This document shows positions 1 through 9,330 of a stretch of 64,000 nt of DNA, piece after piece (the stretch's first letter is position 1; every line of letters begins with the position of its first letter). Both the position numbers and the translations under genes were made by a program. The DNA lies in assembly GCF_002343915.1 (NCBI RefSeq), contig NZ_NETK01000001.1, positions 434,001 to 498,000 on the forward strand, read 5' to 3'. The notes under the pieces were generated by a model that worked only from the letters and a program-made list of their open reading frames with translations, did not search any database and had not been told where the DNA came from. Source of the DNA: Nannocystis exedens. GTDB lineage: Bacteria; Myxococcota_A; Polyangia; Nannocystales; Nannocystaceae.

Positions 1-499
1 CGCCCCGTGTCCGTCGCCGCACCGACGACGACCTGCCCGTGGTCTTCGTCGTTCTCCGCATCGGCTCGCGCCGCATCGGCTCGCCAGGTGCCCGTCGCCG
101 CGCCGACGACGACCTGTCCGTGCGTCTTCGTCGTTCTCCGTATCGGCTCGCCAGGTGCCCGTCGCCGCGCCGACGACGACCTGCCCGTGCATCGTCGTCG
201 ACGTGTCAGCGCGTCGCCGTCGGAGCTCGTTCTCCGCATCGCATGCCACGCCCTCGTCGCTGCGTCAGAGCTGACCCATCGATCGCGCTCGAGCACCACG
301 CGTGCTCGACGACTCGCTCGCCGCCTCGAACGCCACGCCCACCTCACGAGGGCCCTCGTCACACTCGCGACCGCGAGCCCCCGAGCGACGCCGCGCCGAC
401 GACTCGCCTTCCGCGTCGCATACCGCCGGATCGCGGCGCGGCCCCTCGCTCTCACGCCGCTCTGCTCACCCGCTCGCCAGCGTGGGCTTCCCCGAGAGT
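1..499. repeat. Gene-free edge with three direct repeats
   Basis: No convincing gene lies here. A 30-bp block beginning CCGTCGCCGC and rich in CGACGACGAC recurs almost unchanged at 11-40, 92-121 and 159-188. The second and third copies are exactly 67 bp apart and sit in a longer duplicated unit that includes CTTCGTCGTTCTCCG; the first spacing is 81 bp because of a 14-bp insertion. The rest, to 499, is low-complexity CG-rich sequence in which several overlapping open frames exist only because stop codons are rare. Confidence 0.6.
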
Positions 500-1279
500 T
501 CAGGGGCCGCCGAACGCGTCGGAGAACTCGGCGATGGTCGACATCAGCCCGCGGGGCACGTCGACGCCGTCGCGGGCCATCTCTCGCAGCGTGCGCTCGT
601 AGTCTTCGAGGCCGGTGCCGGGGATCCGGGTGATCCGGTCGAGCGCGCCGCGGAGCTGCTCGATGATCTCGTCGGGCATGAGCCAGCCGTGGACGGCGTG
701 CAGGCGGAACACACGGTCGAGCCACACGCCCGAGGATGACTTTTGGGCCAGGGCGATCAGGCACACCACGCACGACTTGGCGGTGGGGTGGTCGACCGGC
801 ACGCTCGAGCCCATGAGCTGATTGGTCAGCGCGAGCGCGTAGCGCTCGGCCTCCTTGATCTTGCCCATGTTGAGGCTCTTCTGGACCAACTGGCTGATCA
901 GCGAGGGGAACTGGGTCTCCTCGTGCGGGCCGATGGTCTTGCGCAGGCTGTCCATCGGATCGTCGACGGGGGCCTGGCTGGCGTCGCTGATGATGGCGAT
1001 GATCTCGCGGCCGATCTTCAGGTTGTCGCCGTGGACGAGCTGCGTCTTGACGCGGCCCGGCAGGCGCTGACCGTTGAGGAACGTGCCGTTGCTGCTGTCG
1101 AGGTCCTCGACCTGCAGCTCGCTCGCGGACACGTGCAGGCGCGCGTGGTAGCGCGAGGTCAGGTCGTCGTCGAGCGTGAAGAAGCAATCGCTCATGCGCC
1201 CGACCAGGTGGGACCCAGTGGGGAGGGACAAGGTGCGCCCCCCGAACTTGATCTTGAACTGCGGCACCGCGGCGCCCAT
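500..1279 (-). CDS. FHA domain protein
   Basis: 259 residues with an N-terminal forkhead-associated domain (about residues 8-98), a fold that binds phosphothreonine peptides. The signature residues are present: GR at 27-28, S42 and H45 in SRYH, and SSNGTFLNG at 62-70. The C-terminal 150 residues are alpha-helical and have no recognised domain; they may form a helical-repeat scaffold. No signal peptide or membrane segment is visible, so it should be cytoplasmic. It is the last gene of a minus-strand run, 123 bp after the large lipoprotein. The partner kinase is not in this window. The FHA call is firm; the biological role is unknown. Confidence 0.9.
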   Translation of the reverse strand: MGAAVPQFKIKFGGRTLSLPTGSHLVGRMSDCFFTLDDDLTSRYHARLHVSASELQVEDLDSSNGTFLNGQRLPGRVKTQLVHGDNLKIGREIIAIISDASQAPVDDPMDSLRKTIGPHEETQFPSLISQLVQKSLNMGKIKEAERYALALTNQLMGSSVPVDHPTAKSCVVCLIALAQKSSSGVWLDRVFRLHAVHGWLMPDEIIEQLRGALDRITRIPGTGLEDYERTLREMARDGVDVPRGLMSTIAEFSDAFGGP

Positions 1280-1402
1280 GGTAACGCAAGTGCCGGGGCG
1301 CCCCCAAGCCTCACCGCGCTGCTCCGTGCCCCCAGGCCCCGCTGCGGGATCGGCGGGAGTCCCGCCCTCCCCTGCTCGCGGGAGCCGCCGAGGCCGGCGT
1401 TC

Positions 1403-4400
1403 CTAGCGGACCAAGAACCTGACGTCGGGTTGAACCTGGCCGCCGGCGAGGGTCACGCGGACGACCTGGCCGCGCGTCGTCCCACCTGCGCTGTCGACCA
1501 CGAACACGGTCGACAGCTCGGGCGCGTTAACGATCCGGGTCGGGCCGGTCAGCGTTACGCTGGCCGTGACCACGTTCGCGTCATAGGGCGCATACCCCGC
1601 TTTTGTCCCGAACGCCTCGCGGGCGCGGCCGGGGATCCGCGAGCGCTTGAACTCGGCGAACTCGGCCGGCCAAAGCGCGTCGTCGGTGCCCGGGATCGGC
1701 GCAGCGAGGTCGAGCAGGCTCGTCAGGTCGAGCACGATGCTCATCATCGGGTTGCTGTAGCGGATCGCCGGGACCGGGCGCTGACCGTCGTCGGCCGGGC
1801 CGTACTTGAAGAAGTGGTAGATCGCGTTCGGCGTGTTGCCGTCCAGCGCCGCCGGTCGCTCGACATCGATGAAGCAGGGGTTCGGCGCCCCCCCGTCCGG
1901 CCGCTCGTCGCCCGCCGGGCAGCTGGGGATCGGCCACAGCGCGTTCTGCCGCGTGTCGGCCTCGTCCGCGCCGAGGCGGATCCGGCTGGTCAGCAGGTTC
2001 GAGACCTCGGGATCCTCGTAGCACTCGCTCGACTCCGGGTCGGCCTTCACCTTCTGCGGCAGGAAGTCGTACGGCCCGCGGACGATGAAGCTGTTGCGCG
2101 CGAGCACCTGGTAGCGGATGAGCTCGCGGAAGCACTCGGGGCCCGGGAGCGGCGTCAGGGCGCAGTCCTCGTCGGGGCCGCACGGGCGCTTGCACAGGCC
2201 GTCGAGGCACAGCGGATACTCGGGGTTCTGCGCGGCGCAGTCGGCGTGGGTGTTGCAGCCGTTGTCGGGCTGCTCCGGCGCGCAGGACAGGCGCTCTTCG
2301 CACTCGATGAAGCCGGGGTCGCCGATGAACTCGTAGTCCGGCGAGCAGCACGGGAGGGCTCCGTCCTGGCCGCAGTTCGGCTCGTCGCTGGCGCGGGCAC
2401 AGGTCGGCTCGCCGTCGACGGTGCGACCGACGACGTGGTCGCCGCGGCACAGCGCCGCGCGCTCGTCGTCGGTGACCGGCGTCGACGCGACGGTCCCCTC
2501 CGGCCGCATCATCACGTACGAGTCGACCGGCCGGTCGAGCACCTGCAGCCACAGCTCCTGCTGGAACGCGCGGGTGATCGCCCACTCGCGCCGCGCCGCC
2601 CCGCAGTCGTCGCGCAAAAACGGCCGGCACATCTGCAGCAGCTCCTCGCGCGAGGCCCCGTACGACACCTCCGACACGCACAGGCCGGGCGAGCCCGCCG
2701 GCGCTTGCGGGTCGAGCAGGCAGTACTGCCCGGCGCCGCAGTCGGGGTCCTGGTTGCAGCCGAGGATGAACAGCTTGTCGCCGCCGAGCACGCCGCGCTC
2801 GCAGAACTGAGCCGTCTTGTCGACCAGGCGAGTGTCACCCGCGGTGGTGCTGAGGCAGGTGCCGCCGGCCCAGCCCGGCTCCTCGCACATCAGCTGGCCG
2901 CTCGAGCTCGTGGTGCCGGGGATCTCGCCCTCCCAGAACAGGTTCCACGTCCCGCTCGCCCACGCCGAGTAGTCGCGCACCACGGCGCGGACGACGTCGT
3001 TCTCGTAGAGGCCGGACGCCATGACGTCGTCCTCTTCCTCGGTCTTGGCCAGGCGGTCCTGCTCGCGCTCCGACACCGGCGGCGACAGGGCCGGCCCGAT
3101 CTGCTCGCAGTATCCCGACGCCTCCCCCTCGGCCTTGAGGCAGCGGACGTCGTCGCAGTCGTTGTCGTCCTCGCAGGCCACGCGCGTCTGATAGGCGCGG
3201 TCGATCCGCCGCAGGCTCGGCGCCAGCGTGCGCGTCACCGTGGGCTCGGCGATCCCGTTGGGCAGCAGGCGCTCGGGGACCTTGTCCTCCATCCGGGGCA
3301 GCGCCTCGATCGTGGTGGTCGGCAGCGTCGGGTCGACGTTCGGCCACAGCGAGTGCGGCGGGATCTGGGCGTCCATGATCCCGAGGTAGTCGTACGCGGT
3401 GCTGATCCGGCGATCGTCCTGAAACTGGTCGAACACGCCGAAGACCAGGCGACCGAAGCTGGTCGAGGCCACGCCGACCACGCCCGGCCCGGTGAACGGC
3501 GACGAGATCGCGCGGCCCTCGGCCGAGGCCTCGGCAGTGTCGGCGCTGGCCGACGGGCAGCGGTCGAAGCTACCGTCGGCGGCCGACACCTCCGTCGGGC
3601 TGTACCACTTCTGGAACGTCCAGTCGGTGATGAGCGAGCCGTTGGGCCCGCGGATCCCCGGCCCGCGCGCGAACGGCTTGCGGTCGGGCGGATTTTCGCC
3701 CGGGAACTCGGCCGGGTGGCAGGCCGCCGCCGTCACCACCGTGGGGTCGACCTGCGTGTCGCACTCGCTCCCGAGCTCGGTGCGGTTGGCGCTGAACTCG
3801 CGCCGCACCACGCGGGTCGAGCCGTCGCCGGCGATCACGTAGAGGAACTGGTAGGGCTCCGGATCGGGGTCGGGGCCGCTCGCCATCAACATCGGCGGCG
3901 TCGGTCGGATCGCCGAGATGCCCTGCGCCGCCGTCAACTCGAACTCGAGCGGATCGTCGGTCCACGTCTTGCCGTCGTAGCGGAGCTCGTAGATGTTGTC
4001 GGACCCGAGCCCGCCGACGTACAGCGACGTGTCCTCGACCGCGAGGTCGGCCAAGTCGACGCAGCCGGTCTTATCCGCCGGCGGGGTCACGAGCGCCATC
4101 GCCAGCGGGTACATGCCGTCGGGGTCGCCGGGCGGCGCGCTGGCCAGCGCCTCGGCGTAGTCGGGATCCTCGAACTGCTCGGCGCAGTCGATCGGGCACA
4201 GCGGGTCGGCGCCGGTGTCGACCACCGTGATCGCGCCGTTGTTCGGGTCGCGCACGAACTGACGGCTCTGGAGGATCCGCTGCGTCCGCAGGTCGACCTC
4301 CGCGATCAGCTGGCACGACGGGAACGTGACGTACACGCTGCCCGGGTTGGCCGGGTCGCAGCCCAGCCGCGGATCGCCGGTGTTGCTCAGGTCCGGCGGC

Positions 4401-4987
4401 ACCGCCAGCACCTGCCCCGGCCGCGCGCCGAGGGGCGTGCCGTCGGCCCGCCGCGGCACCACCGTCGACACGTACGCCGCCGGATCTTCCTCGGGCGGCT
4501 CCTCGAAGGCGTACGACGCCAGGCCGGAGACGTCGAGCACGCTGAGGTCGCAACTCCCGAGGTTGCCGGACACCGCGAAGCAGCCCGCCTGCAGGCCGGT
4601 CGTGACCGTCATGCTCGAGGGCACCTCGCCGGCGCTGATCAGCTGGGGCCCGGGCGCGCTGATGTTCATGTCGATGACCGAGCCGGCGCAGCGGCTGAAC
4701 ATCGCGATGTCGTTGCGCTCCGAGTTGGCGACGAAGCCGACGAGCCGCAGGTCGCCGCACACCGACTCGGACACCGCGTCGGAGCACAGCTCGAGCGACT
4801 GCGGCACGAGGTCTCCGTTCGTCTCCCGTCGTACGCACGCGAGCGCGACGTCCAGCGGGCGGTCGAGCACGCGGTTGGGGATGACCTGGTTCTGGCGGTT
4901 CTGGCAGCTCGTCGCGCCCGCGGCGAGCACGACGAGCGCGGCGAGGGCCGAGAGGTTCTCACGCGTGGTGACGGGGCGGCGGGTCAT
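1403..4987 (-). CDS. Large Cys-containing surface lipoprotein
   Basis: 1194 residues. The N-terminus has a hydrophobic segment ending at Cys28 (GATSC), which fits a lipoprotein signal. The body is a long secreted protein with scattered cysteines. A Cys-dense part, roughly residues 860-960, contains spaced C-x(n)-C runs such as CNTHADC, CLDGLC and CGPDEDC, like small disulfide-knotted modules of other myxobacterial surface proteins. The N-terminal half has segments reminiscent of beta-propeller blades (LYVGGLGSDNIYEL). It begins 4 bp after the stop of the upstream propeller-like lipoprotein, so the two are almost certainly co-transcribed and may form one surface complex. No enzymatic motif was recognised. 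Confidence 0.8.
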   Translation of the reverse strand: MTRRPVTTRENLSALAALVVLAAGATSCQNRQNQVIPNRVLDRPLDVALACVRRETNGDLVPQSLELCSDAVSESVCGDLRLVGFVANSERNDIAMFSRCAGSVIDMNISAPGPQLISAGEVPSSMTVTTGLQAGCFAVSGNLGSCDLSVLDVSGLASYAFEEPPEEDPAAYVSTVVPRRADGTPLGARPGQVLAVPPDLSNTGDPRLGCDPANPGSVYVTFPSCQLIAEVDLRTQRILQSRQFVRDPNNGAITVVDTGADPLCPIDCAEQFEDPDYAEALASAPPGDPDGMYPLAMALVTPPADKTGCVDLADLAVEDTSLYVGGLGSDNIYELRYDGKTWTDDPLEFELTAAQGISAIRPTPPMLMASGPDPDPEPYQFLYVIAGDGSTRVVRREFSANRTELGSECDTQVDPTVVTAAACHPAEFPGENPPDRKPFARGPGIRGPNGSLITDWTFQKWYSPTEVSAADGSFDRCPSASADTAEASAEGRAISSPFTGPGVVGVASTSFGRLVFGVFDQFQDDRRISTAYDYLGIMDAQIPPHSLWPNVDPTLPTTTIEALPRMEDKVPERLLPNGIAEPTVTRTLAPSLRRIDRAYQTRVACEDDNDCDDVRCLKAEGEASGYCEQIGPALSPPVSEREQDRLAKTEEEDDVMASGLYENDVVRAVVRDYSAWASGTWNLFWEGEIPGTTSSSGQLMCEEPGWAGGTCLSTTAGDTRLVDKTAQFCERGVLGGDKLFILGCNQDPDCGAGQYCLLDPQAPAGSPGLCVSEVSYGASREELLQMCRPFLRDDCGAARREWAITRAFQQELWLQVLDRPVDSYVMMRPEGTVASTPVTDDERAALCRGDHVVGRTVDGEPTCARASDEPNCGQDGALPCCSPDYEFIGDPGFIECEERLSCAPEQPDNGCNTHADCAAQNPEYPLCLDGLCKRPCGPDEDCALTPLPGPECFRELIRYQVLARNSFIVRGPYDFLPQKVKADPESSECYEDPEVSNLLTSRIRLGADEADTRQNALWPIPSCPAGDERPDGGAPNPCFIDVERPAALDGNTPNAIYHFFKYGPADDGQRPVPAIRYSNPMMSIVLDLTSLLDLAAPIPGTDDALWPAEFAEFKRSRIPGRAREAFGTKAGYAPYDANVVTASVTLTGPTRIVNAPELSTVFVVDSAGGTTRGQVVRVTLAGGQVQPDVRFLVR

Positions 4988-4991
4988 CGGG

Positions 4992-6953
4992 CTAGCGCTT
5001 GTAGGGCGTTTGCAGGCCGACGCGGGCGATCTCGGCGAAGCGCGTCGGGCGGTCGCGGGCGATGTCGATGACGCTGACGGTCGCGTCGAGGGTGTTGCCG
5101 ACGTAGAGCAGCTCGCGCGCCCGATCGACCACGATCGGGTGCGGGCCGGCGCCGGTGGCCACGTTGGCGACCACGCGGAAGCCGGACAGGTCGATGATGA
5201 ACACCTCGCCGGGCGTCGGGCACGACACCGCCGCGTACTCGTTGGCGCCGTCCTCGAACAGCGCCATCCGGCTCGGCCCGCTGCACAGCTCGACCAGCCC
5301 GGCCGACTCGTCGCGCGTCTCGCCGCGCTCGTCGACGCTGGTGTCGACGAACAGCAGCGCGCCCGGGCTGCTCTGCACCGCGAACAGGCGCCGACCGTCG
5401 CGCGAGAAGGCGACGTCGCCCATCTGCCCCGACCCTTGCGGCACCGTGAAGCCGACCGCCGACGTGAACCCGGCCGAGAAGATCTGCGGCGTGCACAGCA
5501 ACGCCCCCGGCTCGCCCGCCTGCACCGGCTCGGGCGCGTCGATGCGGTTGCCCTCCTGGTCGATCGGGTTGCCCTCGTCGTCGAGCCGCGGGTCGCCGAT
5601 GCACACCTGGTCCGCCGTCGGCAGCGCCTCGTCCGGGGTCAGCCGCGCGAAGAACAGGCCGGTGCGGAAGCTGCTGTAGATCAGGGGGCGCCCGCAGTCG
5701 ACCGGCTCGCCCTCGGCGTCGGTCGGCACCTTCGTCACGTTCGGCACCTCGGAGCTGCCGGGCACACATGGCCTTTCGGCCATGCCCCACCCGCCGCCGC
5801 CGAGCGAGTCGCCGATCAGGAACACCGACCGCGCGTCGACGATCATCGGCTTCGTCCCCGGCGGCACCGGCTCGGGCTCGGGCGCCGCGCCGGTCGTCGT
5901 CGACGTCGCGTCCGTCGTGCTCGTCGTGCTCGTCGCATCCGTCGTGCTCGTCGCGTCCGTCGTGCTCGTCGCGTCCGTCGTGCTCGTCGCGTCCGTCGTG
6001 CTCGTCGCGTCCGTCGTGCTCGACGTCGTGTCGGGCTCACCGGTCGTCTCGTCCGGGTTGGCCGGGAGCTGCCCGCCGACCGGGAACGCCAGGTCGATCA
6101 GCACCACCTCGGGCGTGGTCGCGAACGTCACGAGCGCCCAGTTGCGCAGCTTCGACACCAGGATGTTCGACGGCTCGGGCCCGATGCGGGCGTTGTTGTT
6201 GTCGTCGAACGGGTAGCGCAGCGCGTGCGCGTCCTTGCCGGAGCGGGCGCAGCGGCCTTCGTCGAACAGGTCGGTGGTGCCCTGCCCGCACTCGAACTTC
6301 AAGTCGGTCGGCGCCAGCGGCTTCTTCGGGTCGAACGGCTTCATGCCGCCCGAGAGCTCGACCCACGTCACGCTCGGGTCGGCCTTCACCGTCGCCAGCA
6401 GCAGCGCCTCCTCGGCGCTGCGGCTCCACCCGGCCAGCGCCGTGATGAAGCTGCCCATGCGCACCGACAGCGGCTTGTCGGCGACGCCGTCCTCGTCGCT
6501 GTCGCCGATGCGGGCGATGACCTGCGTGTCCTCGCACTCGATCACCTGCGGGCGGAAGGCGGCGTGGCGACACGGCGTCTCGGCGTCGAGCGGCGCGCCG
6601 ATGTCCTGGACGGTCTCCCGGATCCCGCAAGGATCCGCCTTGGCGGCGGCGCTGCAGGTGTTGTCGTCGATCTTGTGCAGGCAGAGCTGCGGGCAGTTCA
6701 TCCACGCGTGGAAGAACCTGTCGAGATCGACGGCCACCAGCGAGCCGGCGTTGTAGGCCAGGTTGCTGTTGGCGTTGGCGACGAACAACCACCGCGCCGG
6801 GTCGTCCTCGGGGATCCGCGGGTCGAGCGTCAGCGCCGCCGGGAAGTAGATCCCGGCGTTCTCGGCCGAGATGCCCTGATTGCGCCGCTCACAAGCGCTC
6901 AGCGCGGCGAGCACCGCCAGCGCACACGCGAACGCAGACTTGGGGCGCGACAT
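4992..6953 (-). CDS. Beta-propeller (YncE-like) lipoprotein
   Basis: 653 residues from ATG 6953. I chose this start, ten codons inside a longer frame, because it gives a classical lipoprotein signal with lipobox LSAC at Cys21, and because a TAGGGT -10 box lies 7 nt upstream. The C-terminus has YVTN/YncE-like blade sequence (ELLYVGNTLDATVSVIDI), and the N-terminus (WLFVANANSNLAYNAGSLVA) looks similar. In the middle sits a low-complexity linker of STTDAT units encoded by an 18-bp tandem repeat at about 5917-6030. It follows recO by 30 bp and is nearly fused to the next lipoprotein gene. A dispersed palindrome lies inside it at 5767-5784. Confidence 0.8.
   Translation of the reverse strand: MSRPKSAFACALAVLAALSACERRNQGISAENAGIYFPAALTLDPRIPEDDPARWLFVANANSNLAYNAGSLVAVDLDRFFHAWMNCPQLCLHKIDDNTCSAAAKADPCGIRETVQDIGAPLDAETPCRHAAFRPQVIECEDTQVIARIGDSDEDGVADKPLSVRMGSFITALAGWSRSAEEALLLATVKADPSVTWVELSGGMKPFDPKKPLAPTDLKFECGQGTTDLFDEGRCARSGKDAHALRYPFDDNNNARIGPEPSNILVSKLRNWALVTFATTPEVVLIDLAFPVGGQLPANPDETTGEPDTTSSTTDATSTTDATSTTDATSTTDATSTTDATSTTSTTDATSTTTGAAPEPEPVPPGTKPMIVDARSVFLIGDSLGGGGWGMAERPCVPGSSEVPNVTKVPTDAEGEPVDCGRPLIYSSFRTGLFFARLTPDEALPTADQVCIGDPRLDDEGNPIDQEGNRIDAPEPVQAGEPGALLCTPQIFSAGFTSAVGFTVPQGSGQMGDVAFSRDGRRLFAVQSSPGALLFVDTSVDERGETRDESAGLVELCSGPSRMALFEDGANEYAAVSCPTPGEVFIIDLSGFRVVANVATGAGPHPIVVDRARELLYVGNTLDATVSVIDIARDRPTRFAEIARVGLQTPYKR
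5767..5784. repeat. CATG-type dyad inside a CDS
   Basis: CATGGCC-TTTC-GGCCATG, a perfect 7-bp-arm palindrome with the two CATG nodes 14 bp apart. The arms carry GCC/GGC instead of the usual TCC/GGA, so both sides have changed together. A nearly identical copy is at 49506 in an unrelated gene. Confidence 0.7.
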
Positions 6954-6983
6954 CGGCGGGACCCTAACACAGCCGCGCGGCAC

Positions 6984-7745
6984 CTACACCCCCTCCGCGC
7001 CGGCGTCGCGCGGCAGCGCCGCGAAGAACGCCTGCGCGTGCAGCGGACGCCGCAAGTGTGAGCGGACGATCGACTGGATCGCGTCGCGCACCGCCCGGCG
7101 CAGCGCGGCCGGGGCGGAGGCCAGGTCGGCCGGCTCGCCGCCCGACTCGAGGTGCTGGATCGCCGCGAGCGCGGCCGTCGGCAGCCGCGGCGCCCCGCGC
7201 TCGTGCTCCAGGCACAGCACCCCGCCGCGCGGCCCGTCGAACGCCGCGCTGCCGTCGCCCCCGACCTCCGAGCCGCACACGCAGCAGCTCGTCAGGGCCG
7301 GCGACAGCCCGAGGCAGCGCAGCAGCGCCAGCTCGTACTGCCGCAGGTGCAGCGCCTGGGGCGCCCCGCCGATGACCTGCTCGAGCGCGAGGCACAGGGC
7401 CGCGAACAGCTCCGGGTCGGGGTGCCGCGCGAGCACCAATTCGTCGGTGAGCTCGCACAGATAGGCGACGTAGGCGAAGCGGGTCAGGTCGGCGCCGACC
7501 GGCGCGTGCGCGGCGGTCGCGTCGAAGCTCTCGAGCCGCAGCAGCGCCCCGCGCCCGCGGGCGATCGCCGCTACCCCGCGCATCCCTGGCGACAGCCCGC
7601 CGGCGAACCGCTTCTTCGAGTTGCGGGCCCGCGCCGCCGCCGTCTCGAGCTTGCCTTGCTCCGGCGTCAGCACGATCGCGAGCAGGTCCGCCTCGCCGAG
7701 CGGGCGCGTACGGAGGATGACGGCGGGCGTGGACTGCGACTGCAT
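6984..7745 (-). CDS. recO: DNA repair protein RecO
   Basis: 253 residues, a usual length for RecO. RecO binds single-stranded DNA and works with RecR to load RecA in the RecFOR gap-repair pathway. The N-terminus (AVILRTRPLGEADLLAIVLT) is the OB-fold opening typical of the family. A cysteine pair SCCVCG near residue 155 followed by LCLEH matches the zinc-binding region in the C-terminal half. It lies 31 bp downstream of mgtE and 30 bp upstream of a lipoprotein gene, all on the minus strand. The identification is firm. Confidence 0.93.
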   Translation of the reverse strand: MQSQSTPAVILRTRPLGEADLLAIVLTPEQGKLETAAARARNSKKRFAGGLSPGMRGVAAIARGRGALLRLESFDATAAHAPVGADLTRFAYVAYLCELTDELVLARHPDPELFAALCLALEQVIGGAPQALHLRQYELALLRCLGLSPALTSCCVCGSEVGGDGSAAFDGPRGGVLCLEHERGAPRLPTAALAAIQHLESGGEPADLASAPAALRRAVRDAIQSIVRSHLRRPLHAQAFFAALPRDAGAEGV

Positions 7746-7776
7746 GCGCGCGGGGGACCGGTGACTACCACCTCGC

Positions 7777-9135
7777 CTAGCCGGAGATTCCGAGCAACAC
7801 GGTCGCCAGCCAGAAGTAGAAGAGGAGCCCCAGGATGTCGACGGACGTGGTCACGAACGGCCCGGTCGCCACCGCCGGGTCGATGTTGAGCCGGTTCATG
7901 AGCAGGGGCACGCTGGTGCCGACCGCCGCGGCGATCATCATGCTGCCCATCATCCCGAGGGTGATGACCGCGCCGAGGTGGATCGGGTCGCTGCTGGTCG
8001 CGCCGAGGAACGGCGCCGCGACCGCGATCCCGGCCCCGTAGAGCGCGCCGAGCGACGCGCCGAGAGCCACCTCGCGGAGCACCAGGCGGCCGAGGCGATT
8101 GGTCTCGACGTAGCCGACTGCCAGGCCGCGAACGACGATCGTCGAGCTCTGGGTGCCGACGTTGCCGCCCATCCCGGCGACCACCGGCATGAACAGCGCC
8201 AGCGCCGGCACCGCCTGCAACGCCCCCTCGAACCCCTGCAGCGAGGCCGCGACCAGCAGCCCGCCCGCCGCCGCCGCCAGCAGCCAGGGCATGCGCGCGC
8301 GGAAGCTGGCCGCGAAGCTGCGGGTGTCGACGAGCATCTGTCCGGCGCCCGCCATCTTCAGGATGTCCTCCGTCGCCTCCTCGCGGACGACGTCGAGGAT
8401 GTCGTCGATCGTGACCACCCCGAGCAGGCGCCGTTGATCGTCGACCACCGGGATGGCGACCAGGTCGTAGCGACTCGCCAGCTCCGCCACTTTCTCCTGA
8501 TCCGTCTCGGCCGTCACCGACACCAACTCGGTGGTCATCACCGCGTGGATCGGCATGTCCGGCTTGCTGCGCACCAGCTGCCGCAGCCCGATCACCCCCA
8601 CCAGGCGATCGTGCTCGTCGACGACATAGAGGTAGTGGACGTGCTGCGGCAGGTCGTCCGCCGTCTGCACCATCCGGGTGGCCTCCGCGATCGTCACGTC
8701 GTGGTGGATCGAGAAGACGTCGGGCGACATGATGCCGCCGGCCGTGCGCTCCCCGTACGCCAGCAGCTCTTCGAGCGCGTGCGCGTCCTCGACGTCGTAG
8801 TGCGCCAGGATCTCGCGCAGCTTGGCCTCGTCGACGCGGCCCAGGATGTCGGCCGCGTCATCCTCCTGGAGGTCCTCGAGCAGCCCCGCCGCCTCTTCCG
8901 GCGCCCGTCGGTTGATCAGCTCCGCCGCCACCTCGTAACGCATCGCCGCCAGCACTTGCGGCCGTCGCTCGGCGGGCAGCGCCTGGAACACCAGGTCCTG
9001 TTCGTGCGGCTCGAAGTTGTCGAGGTACGCCGCGACTTGCACTGCATCGAGCCGCGCGAGCGCCCGTGCGACCCGCCGCGGATCGCCCGCGTGGACCAGC
9101 CGCGCCAGATCGTTTTGGTTGAGCGCCGGCGTCAT
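7777..9135 (-). CDS. mgtE: Magnesium transporter MgtE
   Basis: 452 residues, full length for MgtE, an inner-membrane Mg2+ channel gated by its own cytosolic Mg2+ sensors. Order: helical N domain (about 1-130, with the LLEDLQEDDAADIL signature), two CBS domains (about 135-255, with MSPDVFSIHHDVTIAEA and MTTELVSVTAETD), a plug helix, then five membrane segments from about 285 to the end. The transmembrane part keeps PVVAGMGGNVGTQSSTI, a family hallmark at the pore. A good -10 box, TATAGT at 9145-9150 on the minus strand, lies 9 nt before the ATG. Confidence 0.96.
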   Translation of the reverse strand: MTPALNQNDLARLVHAGDPRRVARALARLDAVQVAAYLDNFEPHEQDLVFQALPAERRPQVLAAMRYEVAAELINRRAPEEAAGLLEDLQEDDAADILGRVDEAKLREILAHYDVEDAHALEELLAYGERTAGGIMSPDVFSIHHDVTIAEATRMVQTADDLPQHVHYLYVVDEHDRLVGVIGLRQLVRSKPDMPIHAVMTTELVSVTAETDQEKVAELASRYDLVAIPVVDDQRRLLGVVTIDDILDVVREEATEDILKMAGAGQMLVDTRSFAASFRARMPWLLAAAAGGLLVAASLQGFEGALQAVPALALFMPVVAGMGGNVGTQSSTIVVRGLAVGYVETNRLGRLVLREVALGASLGALYGAGIAVAAPFLGATSSDPIHLGAVITLGMMGSMMIAAAVGTSVPLLMNRLNIDPAVATGPFVTTSVDILGLLFYFWLATVLLGISG

Positions 9136-9330
9136 GCGGGCGCCACTATACGCGCCCGACCGCGAGCAGGCGCCAATCCGTGCCCAAACAGCCCGCCACG
9201 GCCCCTCGCGTCGATTCCACCGTCATGCGCCGGAGTTCGCGCGACCCCCTCGAGCGATCTCTCGTCCCTTCCTTTAATAAGGAGGGCCGATCGCGAGGGA
9301 GGCCGACGACGCGGAAGGCAGCCGCGAGCT

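Noticed and set aside
743..5071. A 1442-codon open frame on the plus strand opposite the FHA and lipoprotein genes
   Set aside because: Its composition is typical of antisense high-GC frames; the minus strand has a signal peptide, lipobox, FHA motifs and Cys modules.
9270..9295. Terminator of the HTH gene or riboswitch of mgtE (CCTTCCTTTAATAAGGAGG)
   Set aside because: It forms only an imperfect stem with a bulge and has no T tract on the correct side; no M-box-like structure could be drawn.
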